A stretch of DNA of 64,000 nucleotides from Prochlorococcus sp. AG-363-P19 (GCA_003280055.1 QCGG01000003.1:1-64000), one strand, 5' to 3'; counted from the stretch's first letter, positions 27,674 through 36,272 are shown. The notes: generated by a model not told the origin, from the letters alone. Numbers and translations are program-made.

Positions 27674-28156
27674 ATGAAAACAGCAATAAATCCATCACTG
27701 GTCCTTAATACAAAAATGCGGCGCCTTTTACTATTTGCATTAACTACTGGAATGGCTTTACCACTATTCGCCTGTAGTTCCAAAAAAGAAACATCTGAAA
27801 ATGTTGAACCTGTAATTGTCGAAACTCTTATAAGTGCGACTGAGTCATGGAATGGTGATTCTTATGACTATCCCAAAGGCAAAGCGCAAATGACACTTCA
27901 GAGAATCACTGCTCAACCAGGTTTTAAAACACCTCTTCATTTCCACTCCCAACCAGGAATTGCATATGTGGTGAAAGGGAGCCTTTCCTGTGGAACCCTC
28001 AATGGCAAAGCACTACAAGTAGGTCCTGGAGAAAGTTTCGCCACTCCTCAAGACAGTGTTCATTATTGCGAAAGTGTTGGTGATGAGGCTGCATTAGTTT
28101 TTGTTGCTTCTGCAGGCGTGAAAGGACAAAAAGTAACTGTTCCTTATAAGAAGTAA
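27674..28156 (+). CDS. Cupin-domain lipoprotein
   Basis: A signal peptide with a lipobox-like PLFAC near residue 34 precedes a cupin barrel: TPLHFHSQPGIAYVVKGSL supplies the metal-binding His pair and Glu-region, and VGPGESFATPQ the second strand block. A downstream ATG (27,716) gives a more typical signal peptide length. Its stop codon overlaps repeat copy D, so its 3' end touches a recombination junction. Likely a periplasmic small-molecule-binding cupin. Confidence 0.65.
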   Translation: MKTAINPSLVLNTKMRRLLLFALTTGMALPLFACSSKKETSENVEPVIVETLISATESWNGDSYDYPKGKAQMTLQRITAQPGFKTPLHFHSQPGIAYVVKGSLSCGTLNGKALQVGPGESFATPQDSVHYCESVGDEAALVFVASAGVKGQKVTVPYKK

Positions 28157-28183
28157 CTGAAATCAACTACTGGCCAATGAAAA
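28154..28183 (+). repeat. EVE-start repeat, copy D
   Basis: CTGAAATCAACTACTGGCCA and AATGA are present, overlapping the cupin stop codon. The sequence right of the core switches abruptly to the 3' end of the phosphoesterase gene. Confidence 0.8.
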
Positions 28184-28295
28184 GTTGGAATTGGAGCTGG
28201 TTTGAATTACACCCTTTATGACATTGGTAGCGATAAAAACGCACTTCCTTACCGCAAGTAGCAAAACAAATCCCAAAGGGAAGGGTTTCGCATAA
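28184..28295 (+). pseudogene. Copied 3' tail of the 53,959 phosphoesterase gene
   Basis: Nearly identical to 54,561-54,672 (GIGAGLNYTLYDIGSDK and KTNPKGKGF segments) with one inserted A that breaks the frame. It starts immediately after the core of repeat copy D. Confidence 0.9.
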
Positions 28296-28317
28296 ACCTC
28301 GTCATTATTTTGAGAGA

Positions 28318-28475
28318 GATTGGTAGCCACAAATATTGCTCATTGCCATCAAAAGCTCTATGAATAAAGGAAGCAATACAGAAATTCGTTCATTTAAAAT
28401 TCAGGAACCCTCGAGATCGAAGGTCCATCCAAACTTTATTCAAACCACCCATTTTCGCTTAGATCCCATGGCAAA
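28318..28475 (+). repeat. Second repeat type (R4) ending in arm octamers
   Basis: CCACAAATATTGCTCATTGC and the next ~110 bases match 52,140-52,260. The paired octamers ATCCAAAC/ATTCAAAC (11 bp apart) and GATCCCATGGCA, the right-arm sequence of the EVE-start repeats, follow. The GC-rich block begins right after, where a core would be expected. Confidence 0.7.
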
Positions 28476-28608
28476 AGTCGAGATGAAGTCGGTACTCCAC
28501 GGGGAGGATGAGTCCATATCGACTTTCTCTGTCGAGTGGTTGGGCTGGTCTGGCCCGTGTGATACCCGAAAGCTGGTAGTCCACTAGTCAGCTCAGGAGA
28601 ACCACTCT

Positions 28609-31068
28609 TTGGATACCCCGATAGGCGACCTCTATCCACGAGGCCCGGTAGACGTTCCAGCCGATCTAATCCGCCCGAATGCGCGCTACCGCCGCCAGGC
28701 CAGAATTGCGGTAGGAACACTGCTGATGTTCTTCCTGGCGTACCTCGGCCTCGCCTGCTGGTTTGTACAGACGAGTATCCGTGCACTCCTAGCGATTTTC
28801 GATGGCAGCGCTGACCATCAGATGCCCCTCCTGTTCGCAGGGGTGAGCTGCGGCCTGCTCTCAATCTTCATGCTTAAGGGCCTCTTCTTCGTCAGTCACG
28901 GTGGCGAAAGTTCCAACACTGAGGTGACAGCAGAAACCCAGCCGGCGCTATTCGCCTTCTTGCATCGTCTTGCTGACGAGGTGGGTGCTCCCAGGCCCCA
29001 TAGAGTGTTCCTCTCTCCCGAGGTCAACGCGGCGGTTTTCTACGACATCTCGTTAATGAACCTGCTCCTTCCGATGCGCAAGAACCTTGTAATTGGCCTG
29101 CCGTTGGTCAACGTTCTGACTCTTAGCGAACTTAAGGCGGTGCTGGCCCACGAATTCGGCCACTTCGCCCAGCGGAGCATGGCAGTCGGTAGCTGGGTCT
29201 ACATCGCCCAGCAGGTGGCCATGGCGCTGGTGAACCGACGCGATTGGCTGGACGAGTTGCTAAGCAGCATCAGCCGCATAGACCTGCGCCTGGCGTGGAT
29301 CGGCTGGGTCCTAAAACTTGTCGTCTGGTCGGTTCGCTCGCTGCTCGATTCTCTGCTTTCTCTAGTGGTGTTGGCCCAGCGAGCCCTGTCCCGGCAGATG
29401 GAGTTCCAAGCCGATCTCGTGGCGGTCGCGCTTACGGGCAGCGACGAGCTTATTCACGCCTTGCACAAGCTCAGGGCAGCTGATGAAGCGTGGGACCGGA
29501 CCGCTCGATTTCTCGCAGGCCAACTCCGTCGAGAACAGCTGCCGAAGGATGTATTTGGTGTCCACACTCTGGTCCGCTCGAAGCTTGGTCAGATCAAGGC
29601 TGACGCCTGGTGGGGCGAAATCCCGCCTGCGGGTGACGAGGCGCCTGCCCAGCGCCGACTCTTCAAGCAGGGATTTGCACAACCTCCACAAATGTGGGCC
29701 ACCCATCCGGCCAGCGCTGACCGTGAGGAGAATGCCAAGCATCTCTATTTAGAAGCGCCGCATGACCCCCGCAGCGCATGGCAGCTATTCACGAACCGGG
29801 ATGAACTGCACACTAAGATCCGCCTCCAACTGACTGGCGACGCCCAGGTTCCCCGGCTGCTGGACGCCGCTGAGGCGGCGACGGAGGTCGAGCAACATTT
29901 CTCCAGCCCGCGTCTCGATCCCCGTTACCGCGGAGCGTACCTCCAGCGAGAGCTGACCCGGCACGCACGGCACGCGGCAGATCTATTCGAACCGGCAGGG
30001 AGTGGAGCAGGGCAGGGCTCACCTAGCCTCTATCCCGAGTCACTGCGCCTCGACCTCGAGCGGCTCAGCCAACTGGAGGAGGAGCTTGCAGCTCTGGAGG
30101 CCCTCAGTAGAAGTGCTTATGAGGCGACCGGGCGACGTCTCGTGCATCGAGGACGCGAGATCAAGCGGCGGGACCTTCCTGCTGCCATCGAGACGGTTCA
30201 GGTAGATCTTGAAGTTAATCGCAAGCGGCTTCGTGAGCACGATCGGCGTTGTCGCGTCTCCGGTCTAGTTGCAGCTAAGAAGATCGGCCTCGGTTGGCCG
30301 GAGCATCTACGGGGACTGGTGACGGTTCTTCACTATGCAGAACATGCCCGCGCCGATCTAGCCGATGTCGCCGGAGTACTCGGCAACGTGCTGGCAGTGA
30401 TCACCGCGGATGGCCACGTGAGCGGCAGGGAGCTTGAACGTCTTGTCGTGGCCTGCAACCAGCTGTACACGGTCCTCCACCGCGTCCATAGTGAGGCGAC
30501 GGCAGTGGAACCTGATCCCAGTGTCCTCAGCCAACTGGGCGTGGACAGCTGGAGCGGGGCTATCGGCGAACTGCGCCTTCCACCAGCTACTGCAGAGAAC
30601 ATCAATGACTGGATGGAGGTCCAGGCCGACTGGGTTAACAGTGCCCTCGCGGCACTGACCTTGCTGGTCGATGCGGCGCTTGAACAGATCCTGACTGCCG
30701 AAGCCAGTGTGGATGCCATGGTGCGGCAGGAGGCTCCGGAGGAGGCAGCACCGGGCACAAGTTATGTTCGCAAGGATTACGCGCTGCTCCTGGAGGGGAG
30801 TGAGCGACCGAGACAGCGGAAGCTGGGCTGGTGGGACCGATTCCAGACGGCCGATGGGCTCTTGCCAGAGCTAGCCCGCAGCATTGTGGCCCTATGCATC
30901 GTCGGCAGCGTTATCTGGGCAGGCGCAAGCCTCGACTTCAAACCCTTTGACCCTGCACCTACGGGTGCGAACCCTGTCGCAGAAACCTATTTCACTAATG
31001 GTATGCAAAAATATAAAGAGGAAAACCATCAAGATAGTCTTTCCCCTCAAGTTCTTTCTTATCAATAG
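28609..31068 (+). CDS. M48-family membrane metallopeptidase, foreign GC-rich gene
   Basis: Residues ~170-290 carry the zinc protease site: LAHEFGHFA (HExxH) and, ~85 residues later, the EFQAD segment with the third ligand Glu. Hydrophobic spans flank it, including two near the N-terminus, as in M48 (HtpX/Oma1-like) proteases. Two helical regions and a C-terminal membrane span follow. The start is TTG at 28,609 behind CAGGAGA. Base composition is strikingly GC-rich compared with all neighbours, except the last ~25 codons, which revert to AT-rich and read like the start of a TPR. Clear recent transfer. Confidence 0.8.
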   Translation: MDTPIGDLYPRGPVDVPADLIRPNARYRRQARIAVGTLLMFFLAYLGLACWFVQTSIRALLAIFDGSADHQMPLLFAGVSCGLLSIFMLKGLFFVSHGGESSNTEVTAETQPALFAFLHRLADEVGAPRPHRVFLSPEVNAAVFYDISLMNLLLPMRKNLVIGLPLVNVLTLSELKAVLAHEFGHFAQRSMAVGSWVYIAQQVAMALVNRRDWLDELLSSISRIDLRLAWIGWVLKLVVWSVRSLLDSLLSLVVLAQRALSRQMEFQADLVAVALTGSDELIHALHKLRAADEAWDRTARFLAGQLRREQLPKDVFGVHTLVRSKLGQIKADAWWGEIPPAGDEAPAQRRLFKQGFAQPPQMWATHPASADREENAKHLYLEAPHDPRSAWQLFTNRDELHTKIRLQLTGDAQVPRLLDAAEAATEVEQHFSSPRLDPRYRGAYLQRELTRHARHAADLFEPAGSGAGQGSPSLYPESLRLDLERLSQLEEELAALEALSRSAYEATGRRLVHRGREIKRRDLPAAIETVQVDLEVNRKRLREHDRRCRVSGLVAAKKIGLGWPEHLRGLVTVLHYAEHARADLADVAGVLGNVLAVITADGHVSGRELERLVVACNQLYTVLHRVHSEATAVEPDPSVLSQLGVDSWSGAIGELRLPPATAENINDWMEVQADWVNSALAALTLLVDAALEQILTAEASVDAMVRQEAPEEAAPGTSYVRKDYALLLEGSERPRQRKLGWWDRFQTADGLLPELARSIVALCIVGSVIWAGASLDFKPFDPAPTGANPVAETYFTNGMQKYKEENHQDSLSPQVLSYQ

Positions 31069-31070
31069 TC

Positions 31071-31096
31071 AACTGCAATCAACTACTAGCCAATGA
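31071..31096 (+). repeat. EVE-start repeat, copy E
   Basis: AACTGCAATCAACTACTAGC followed by CAATGAAG is a decayed core just after the peptidase stop codon, closing the GC-rich insert on its right side. Confidence 0.6.
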
Positions 31097-31162
31097 AGTA
31101 TGAGCCAGTAGTTTTTCCTTGTTATAGCAATTGATCTAGTCCATTTCTGCCTTGTTTCTCTT

Positions 31163-31555
31163 TTGAAAAGAATTGCGACTATAGCCATCTTATTAATATT
31201 AATTGGGTGCTCAAGAGCTTTAAGCCAGGTGAGTGTGGTTATTAAAAATTGTCATGACGGAGATACCTGCACCACAATCACTGGAGAGAAGATCAGACTG
31301 GCTTGTATCGATGCTCCAGAACTCAAAGGCAAAAAGGCTGATCCAATCCCAGCGAAAGCAGCCAGAGATTATCTCAATGATTTAGTAGCTGGAGAAATAG
31401 TAGGAATTAGGCGGATCACCAAAGACCGCTATGGAAGAACCGTCGCTGAACTATCTAAAAACGGGATCAATATTCAAGAGCGTCTAGTTGCTCTAGGTTT
31501 TGCGAAGATCTTTACAAGATATGCAAATCAATGTGACTGGGCAAAGCCGACATAA
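31163..31555 (+). CDS. Secreted thermonuclease-like protein (SNase family)
   Basis: A TTG start gives a signal peptide (IATIAILLILIGCSRALS, with an LIGC lipobox). The SNase core follows: HDGDTC with the Ca-binding Asp, IRLACIDAPEL with the catalytic Arg region, and KDRYGRTVAEL with the second Arg. It is a small extracellular or periplasmic nuclease. The C-terminus is short (130 aa in all), close to minimal SNase length. Confidence 0.8.
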   Translation: MKRIATIAILLILIGCSRALSQVSVVIKNCHDGDTCTTITGEKIRLACIDAPELKGKKADPIPAKAARDYLNDLVAGEIVGIRRITKDRYGRTVAELSKNGINIQERLVALGFAKIFTRYANQCDWAKPT

Positions 31556-31765
31556 ATGAAGGACATCCCTCAAAGCTGTCAAAGCTGTGGGGCACCCATT
31601 ACGTGGGATGAAGTCTCTTTTTCTATTACACGTGAGTTCTGTGGCGCTATAACTTACATAAGAAGTAAGTTTGTCATCATTGAAAAAGTTAAAGGCAGTG
31701 CTTATATAACTTTTCTTTCAAAGAGTGGTATTTTCGATACACGGAAATATTTTGCCTACTCTTAA
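31556..31765 (+). CDS. Degenerate zinc-ribbon protein (69 aa)
   Basis: The ATG directly follows the nuclease stop. The N-terminus CQSCGAPITWDEVSF...REFCG resembles a zinc ribbon in which one of the four cysteines is replaced (REFC). The C-terminal half is unassigned and overlaps a convergent pseudogene. It may be decaying. Confidence 0.4.
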   Translation: MKDIPQSCQSCGAPITWDEVSFSITREFCGAITYIRSKFVIIEKVKGSAYITFLSKSGIFDTRKYFAYS

Positions 31766-32270
31766 TCGTCTTTTTATAATAAATATTTCCCTACCCTTTT
31801 CTTCATAGCCACATAAAAACCAGGGCACTGAGTAATCGATTCTTTTCTTACCTATTTCTATTTTATATTTGCCATATCTTTCTTGATACTTATTGGCCTC
31901 AGACTTACATTCTTGGAATTCTAATGTTGATTTAAATCCAGGATTACCAACAGGGAGGCTATCATCTCCCATAGATTTAATAAACTTTTCTTCGTATGTT
32001 TAACCAATAACTTCTGTTTTTTAAATCTTCAGTATACCAACAATAAGCAAAAGCTGGCTTATAACGCCAAATAGTTCTTAGATCATAATCTTTAACTCTT
32101 GCGTTAAAATTTTTTCCCATTTTTACACAGGCAATGTAAGCTTTTCCGGAGCCAAAACTTTAGTTTTCTTATTATCTATAAATGTTACGGTTAGCATTAA
32201 GTCCCAAAAGAACCACAATTGAAGGTAAAAATAATTTCCTATACTTTAAATTTTTTATCCCTTGATTCAT
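31718..32270 (-). pseudogene. Multiply frameshifted secreted-protein relic
   Basis: From ATG 32,270 the minus strand gives a signal peptide (KLFLPSIVVLLGLNA). Frameshifts then link YIACVKMGKNFNARVKDYDL, TIWRYKPAFAYCWYTEDL and, from 31,972, DDSLPVGNPGFKSTLEFQEC to a stop at 31,718. At least two frame changes separate the pieces. The domain family is not recognised. Confidence 0.55.
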
Positions 32271-32273
32271 AAC

Positions 32274-32522
32274 CTATTTCTTAATCCAAACTGTATTCTC
32301 TTTGTTCTGAGAAACAAATTCAGCAATAACTTTACTTGGCAAGAAATCTGTTGAACAAAAAGGATTCTTTTTTTGCTGAGACTCAATTATCTGCACGTAA
32401 TTGACGCCAATCCTTCTGATCGTTTTATTGCCATCATTATTATCTATATCTAAAAACCTCAAGGCTTTATGCCAGATTTCTTCTGTACGTGCAAAGGGTC
32501 CGATTTCAAAAGCAACGGTCAT
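32274..32522 (-). CDS. Hypothetical protein (82 aa)
   Basis: A soluble protein with two cysteine-free helices and a polar C-terminus, starting at ATG 32,522. It lies between a peptidase and a relic on the same strand. It lacks a signal peptide despite secreted neighbours and may be the remnant of a longer protein. Confidence 0.35.
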   Translation of the reverse strand: MTVAFEIGPFARTEEIWHKALRFLDIDNNDGNKTIRRIGVNYVQIIESQQKKNPFCSTDFLPSKVIAEFVSQNKENTVWIKK

Positions 32523-32557
32523 TTGTGTTTCATCAGTAGTTACTAGATTGCCAATTT

Positions 32558-33211
32558 CTACTTAATTTTGCCAGTCAATTCATTTGGTTGCCTGAATTGT
32601 CTTTTAGCTGTCTCAGTTCCTTCAAATCTCCAGTGCCAAGGTTGATAGCGCACTCCCTGAATATTGGCGTTAGGGAATGACAGGACGAAACCAAACTTAG
32701 AAGCATTGTCCTGAAGCCAGTGAAAGGCTTCTGTTGATTCGAAGTCAATTTCAAAGTCACTGTTACGACTACTACCATCTCCAAGATCTATTGCATAACC
32801 AGTGCTGTGTTCTGAATATCCAGGGGGTGCAAATGCGTTTGCTCGCTCTATTGCCTTGGAATCCTTATCTGATTTAATTGCAAAAAAGATTTTCTTTTGC
32901 CATTCATGAGATTGAAAACCACTCAAAAGAATCAACTCGACGCCATCATCATTAGCGGCTGCCCTCATTGAGATAAGAGCTGTGTAGGCGTCTTTATGAA
33001 TTCTCAGGCCAGGCTCAACCACAGCCAAATCAGCTTCTGCCGCCTCCGGATATTGAAAATAGCCAAGTAAAAGACCTTCTGCCGGCAAAGCCTCTTGAAC
33101 AATGAATTCATTCCATTCCTGTGAATACTTCCAGTGCTTTAAGGCACCAAATATTGCGACTACTGAGATCCCAGCAACCAATGCAGCCGTTAATTGCCTG
33201 TCGTTGTTCAT
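32558..33211 (-). CDS. D-alanyl-D-alanine carboxypeptidase (VanY/M15B family)
   Basis: The N-terminal membrane anchor (LVAGISVVAIFGAL) precedes the M15B core: LILLSGFQSHEWQKKIF (Arg replaced by Gln in the S-G-[FY]-R motif), YSEHSTGYAIDLGD with the zinc ligands His and Asp, and RYQPWHWRFEG with the second His. Members trim the terminal D-Ala from peptidoglycan in the periplasm. The product is complete at 217 aa. Confidence 0.85.
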   Translation of the reverse strand: MNNDRQLTAALVAGISVVAIFGALKHWKYSQEWNEFIVQEALPAEGLLLGYFQYPEAAEADLAVVEPGLRIHKDAYTALISMRAAANDDGVELILLSGFQSHEWQKKIFFAIKSDKDSKAIERANAFAPPGYSEHSTGYAIDLGDGSSRNSDFEIDFESTEAFHWLQDNASKFGFVLSFPNANIQGVRYQPWHWRFEGTETAKRQFRQPNELTGKIK

Positions 33212-33253
33212 CTCCCTAATTATCCAACTCTTTTCATCTTGGTCTAGGTAAGA

Positions 33254-33318
33254 GACAATGGAAGCAACTAGAGGCCCTGAAATCGAAGGTCTATCGAAAC
33301 TTTATCCAAACTAGAGAA
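33254..33318 (+). repeat. Arm-octamer segment of the repeat family
   Basis: GAAATCGAAGGTCTATCGAA and ACTTTATCCAAACTAGAGAA place ATCGAAAC/ATCCAAAC 11 bp apart just before a small gene, as in copy H at 38,620. No core is attached. Confidence 0.55.
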
Positions 33319-33417
33319 ATGGTGAAAATAGAAGAAGAAAACAAAGAGAAGGTTGAGAACTCTCTACTGAATTATGAATACGACGAAGATGACGATGGTG
33401 TCGACTGGGAGACCTAA
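33319..33417 (+). CDS. Small acidic peptide gene (32 aa)
   Basis: The ATG is followed by a charged peptide with a Glu/Lys first half and an Asp-rich second half (YDEDDDGVDWET). Relics of it occur at 15,412, and similar starts occur at 36,061 and 52,256, so it belongs to a multicopy family of tiny acidic proteins spread with the repeats. Confidence 0.45.
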   Translation: MVKIEEENKEKVENSLLNYEYDEDDDGVDWET

Positions 33418-33429
33418 GAGAACGAAGGA

Positions 33430-33603
33430 ATGACATATCGCATCACCAGACACGATGGAGAAGAGGACGACTTCACCTCTCAGGATTTCGACAACTACGA
33501 CGATGCCTATGACTTACTAGAGGAGATCTACGGAGATATGTGCTGCTCTGATGCTGACTACGAAGACCGTCCTTACTATGAAATTGTTGAGTTGAAGGAG
33601 TGA
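33430..33603 (+). CDS. Small acidic protein (57 aa)
   Basis: From ATG 33,430 the product is acidic (ITRHDGEEDDF, DYEDRPYYEIVELKE) with a CC pair (GDMCCSDADY). A broken copy lies at 13,407. Such short acidic proteins are frequent in picocyanobacterial islands; function unknown. The next gene's GTG-ATG start overlaps its stop. Confidence 0.6.
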   Translation: MTYRITRHDGEEDDFTSQDFDNYDDAYDLLEEIYGDMCCSDADYEDRPYYEIVELKE

Positions 33604-33815
33604 TGCGCCACTTATTACTTCCACCTCTCATTCTTGGGATTGCTTCACCTACTTTTTGCAGATTTAGGTCCAGCAGATACCAGTCCAAAACCAAAGAGGC
33701 TCAACAAACTCGTTTCGATGCGTTGTGCATAGAAGAATATGCTGATAGTAGATTGCAATTGGAGAACGAAAGATTACGTATCAATGGTTCAAGGGGAATC
33801 ACAGATAAACAGTAA
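33600..33815 (+). CDS. Small exported protein (71 aa)
   Basis: A signal-peptide-like N-terminus (HLLLPPLILGIASPTFC) precedes a charged helical domain with Gln/Glu/Arg-rich sequence (QQTRFDALCIEEYADSRLQLENERLRING). The start (GTG 33,600 or ATG 33,603) overlaps the previous stop. It ends on the convergent zinc-ribbon gene. Confidence 0.45.
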   Translation: MMRHLLLPPLILGIASPTFCRFRSSRYQSKTKEAQQTRFDALCIEEYADSRLQLENERLRINGSRGITDKQ

Positions 33816-34290
33816 TAACCAAACCAATCAAAGTTGCAATTGCAATAAAGGTTGAAAAGCCTAACAAAAAGTAATCTATTTTTTTACTCATAGAAGCTTT
33901 CAAGGCATATTTAAAGAGATAAACTACAGGTAAAGATAAGATTATATTAATTATCAAAGCTACAATGAAAATGATCATATCTTCACTTCCTTCTAGCTCG
34001 GGGATAATTATCACCAAGAAAGAGAAGAGTAGCACAGCTAATAAAGTAAAAGTTACATATAATAGTCGAGCAGAGAATAGTATAATTGACCTGGCTTTGC
34101 TTTTATTTATTTGCTCATCATGTTCCTTGTTTTCGATGAGTACTTCCTGGATATTGTTTTTAGCTTCATCAATTATCTGCGATTCCTTAGCATTTCCTGC
34201 AAAATTGTTATTAGCCTTTCCGCATTTAGGGCAAGCAACAGCTCTATCAGAAATCCGTCTTCCGCATCCTGAGCAGTCAATGAGTGCCAT
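33799..34290 (-). CDS. Zinc-ribbon membrane protein (163 aa)
   Basis: An N-terminal zinc ribbon CSGCGRRISDRAVACPKCG (Cys residues ~6-23) is followed by a charged linker and three hydrophobic spans (LLYVTFTLLAVLLFSFLVII, MIIFIVALIINIILSLPVVY, LGFSTFIAIATLIGLVITV). Related zinc ribbons occur at 34,450 (truncated) and in the PrsW protein, so this island is rich in this module. Function unknown. Confidence 0.65.
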   Translation of the reverse strand: MALIDCSGCGRRISDRAVACPKCGKANNNFAGNAKESQIIDEAKNNIQEVLIENKEHDEQINKSKARSIILFSARLLYVTFTLLAVLLFSFLVIIIPELEGSEDMIIFIVALIINIILSLPVVYLFKYALKASMSKKIDYFLLGFSTFIAIATLIGLVITVYL

Positions 34291-34416
34291 CTACCACCTC
34301 TACTGCAAAAGTATCATACTGCTTACATTTTGATCTAGCATCTCAAAGGAGTAAGGCGTTAAGCATCACTCAAGTGTCGCCTATCAAATTCGAGGAATAT
34401 GGAGAAGCAATACCTG

Positions 34417-34460
34417 GAGCTTAGATCCCATGGCACAACAGGAAATTAACTACTGGCTAG
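34417..34460 (+). repeat. EVE-start repeat, copy F
   Basis: GCTTAGATCCCATGGCACAA and CAGGAAATTAACTACTGGCT give MAQQEINYWL in frame. After the core the sequence becomes the reversed 5' end of a zinc-ribbon gene. Confidence 0.8.
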
Positions 34461-34521
34461 GGCAAGTAACTAATTTATCAGAAATTCGTTCCCCACAGCC
34501 TATGCATTCAATCAATGCCAT
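34450..34521 (-). pseudogene. Zinc-ribbon gene 5' fragment cut at repeat copy F
   Basis: The minus strand encodes MALIECIGCGERISDKLVTC and then PSQ before a stop formed by the repeat core itself. It is related to the zinc ribbons of the 33,799 and 34,608 genes, cut at the CTACTGGCTA core. Confidence 0.75.
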
Positions 34522-34607
34522 TACGCAACCTCTTGTCTATAAAGAATGATAGTTCCTCTATTTAGCTATAAATTTATAGAGAAGAAAAATAAATCAGCCC
34601 ATTCCAC

Positions 34608-35984
34608 ATGACTTTTATAAATTGCATGGAATGCGGCGAACGGATATCTGATGAAGCTTCGGCATGTCCTGAATGTGGTTGCCCAGTTTCAATAACAACC
34701 CAAGAAAAGTCTTTTGATAACTGCGAGGAATGTGGCACATCGATCCCTGTTAATTCTGCATCATGTCCTGAGTGTGGTTTCCCACAAGCTTTGAGTTCAC
34801 ACAATCAGTCAGCTGGTGATGCTGAAAGAGAAGAACAAGAAAGAAGAGACGCAGCTGAGTTATTAAGAGCTGCGGAAGAAGCTGCAAGGAAAGCTGCGGT
34901 TTATAGAAAAGCGGCAGAAGAGACTTCTACTTTTGGAGAGCAAGAGGAATCAAGACGAGAAAAAGTAGTTAACGGGATCAAGAATCCAAGCAATTTTGTT
35001 GAAAGATTAAGCACAATTGGAGACGCTGAAGGCCTAGGAGAGTTTGATCCCAAAAGATTCTTTGGAGCAGTAAACAAGAAGTATTCAGAAGAAGCAGTAG
35101 TCCAGACACTCTTCGTTGGGACACCAAAAACGACTCCATTGATTAGTGAAGTCTCAACTGAGTATCCACAGCCTTGGCTCTTTTTCAAACTGATAACACC
35201 ATCACTAATTCTTTTCTTTGGATTCCTAGTCTTACTCAACCAAGCTCCTTCTAATGGAGCGGCTTTCTTTGGAATAATACTTACCGGTTCTTTTGCAATA
35301 CCGATATCAACCCTCATCCTTTTCTTTGAGTTAAACATCAGAAAAAATATCCCATTTTGGACAGTTGCGAAGACTGGTCTTATGGGAGGAGTGTTAGCTT
35401 TCTATTGCACCTATAGCCTTCATGAATGGACAAATCTAACAGGTGCTTGGTCTGCTGGATTAACAGAAGAACCAGCAAAATTAATTGCTTTATTCATCCT
35501 CACTAGAGGAAAGAAAAAGTATCCTTATATTTTAAATGGGCTTTTACTTGGAGCAGCGGTTGGCTTTGGATTCGAAGCATTTGAAAATGCACAATATGCA
35601 CTGTCCACTGGAGCAAGAAGTTTTTTCGTAGAGACTGATGCTGGAGCGCAAGCATTAAACAGTATCCAAGCACGTGTTTGGGGTAGTCCCATCGCTCATA
35701 TTGTTTGGACTGCCGTTGCCGGTGCTGCCTTATGGCGCGTTCAAAAAGGAGGCAACTTTTACTTGGGTCTACTACAAAAGAAAGAGTTTTACGCGCCATT
35801 CGGAACAGTCATCTCATGCCATGTCATTTGGAACTCAGGTCTACTTGCACCAATCCCCTTTAATGGGGGATACATCTTTTTAGGGGTGGTAGCGTGGATA
35901 GTTGCGCTATCTCTTGTGAATTTAGGTATTAAACAGATTGCTGAGGAGAAAGAAGGAAAACAAGTTTTCAAAAATAATGCTTAA
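34608..35984 (+). CDS. PrsW-family membrane protease with two N-terminal zinc ribbons
   Basis: Two zinc ribbons (CMECGERISDEASACPECG and CEECGTSIPVNSASCPECG, residues ~5-60) and a Glu/Ala-rich helical linker precede ~7 membrane segments. The membrane domain has the PrsW pattern: EEPAK (normally EExxK), AVGFGFEAFENAQY and a conserved HVIWN. PrsW proteins cleave membrane proteins such as anti-sigma factors. The zinc ribbons suggest substrate or nucleic-acid recognition; that is inference. Confidence 0.75.
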   Translation: MTFINCMECGERISDEASACPECGCPVSITTQEKSFDNCEECGTSIPVNSASCPECGFPQALSSHNQSAGDAEREEQERRDAAELLRAAEEAARKAAVYRKAAEETSTFGEQEESRREKVVNGIKNPSNFVERLSTIGDAEGLGEFDPKRFFGAVNKKYSEEAVVQTLFVGTPKTTPLISEVSTEYPQPWLFFKLITPSLILFFGFLVLLNQAPSNGAAFFGIILTGSFAIPISTLILFFELNIRKNIPFWTVAKTGLMGGVLAFYCTYSLHEWTNLTGAWSAGLTEEPAKLIALFILTRGKKKYPYILNGLLLGAAVGFGFEAFENAQYALSTGARSFFVETDAGAQALNSIQARVWGSPIAHIVWTAVAGAALWRVQKGGNFYLGLLQKKEFYAPFGTVISCHVIWNSGLLAPIPFNGGYIFLGVVAWIVALSLVNLGIKQIAEEKEGKQVFKNNA

Positions 35985-36089
35985 AGGATTTATATCAAAC
36001 CTGATATGGAAATTGGCTTTAGAGAGATAATACAAATAATAAAGAATCTCTCCTAGAGAAATGGTAAAAATAGAACAAGTAGCGCCAGC

Positions 36090-36272
36090 ATGAAAGACCT
36101 TCCACCTCACTTCCTTCGCGAAAAAGAGAAAGAAGTTGTCTTCCATATTCCTGGTGCATTCCCAATACCAATGGTTGATGAACTAATGCAGGAATATTTC
36201 CCTGAATACAAGACTGTTCTTATTCGCTGTGCTGAGACCTTTTATCGGATGCGTGAGGGTGCAAGGGTATGA
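36090..36272 (+). CDS. Small protein 1 of a five-gene micro-operon (60 aa)
   Basis: It contains FHIPGAFPIPMVDELMQEYF and a basic C-terminus. The stop overlaps the ATG of the next gene (ATGA at 36,269). Together with the next four genes it forms a chain of tiny coupled proteins, a common arrangement in phage and island DNA. No family recognised. Confidence 0.55.
   Translation: MKDLPPHFLREKEKEVVFHIPGAFPIPMVDELMQEYFPEYKTVLIRCAETFYRMREGARV

Noticed and set aside
28436-28864. 142-codon frame and several others on the strand opposite the GC-rich peptidase.
   Set aside because: Long opposite-strand frames are expected in GC-rich coding DNA; no domain seen.
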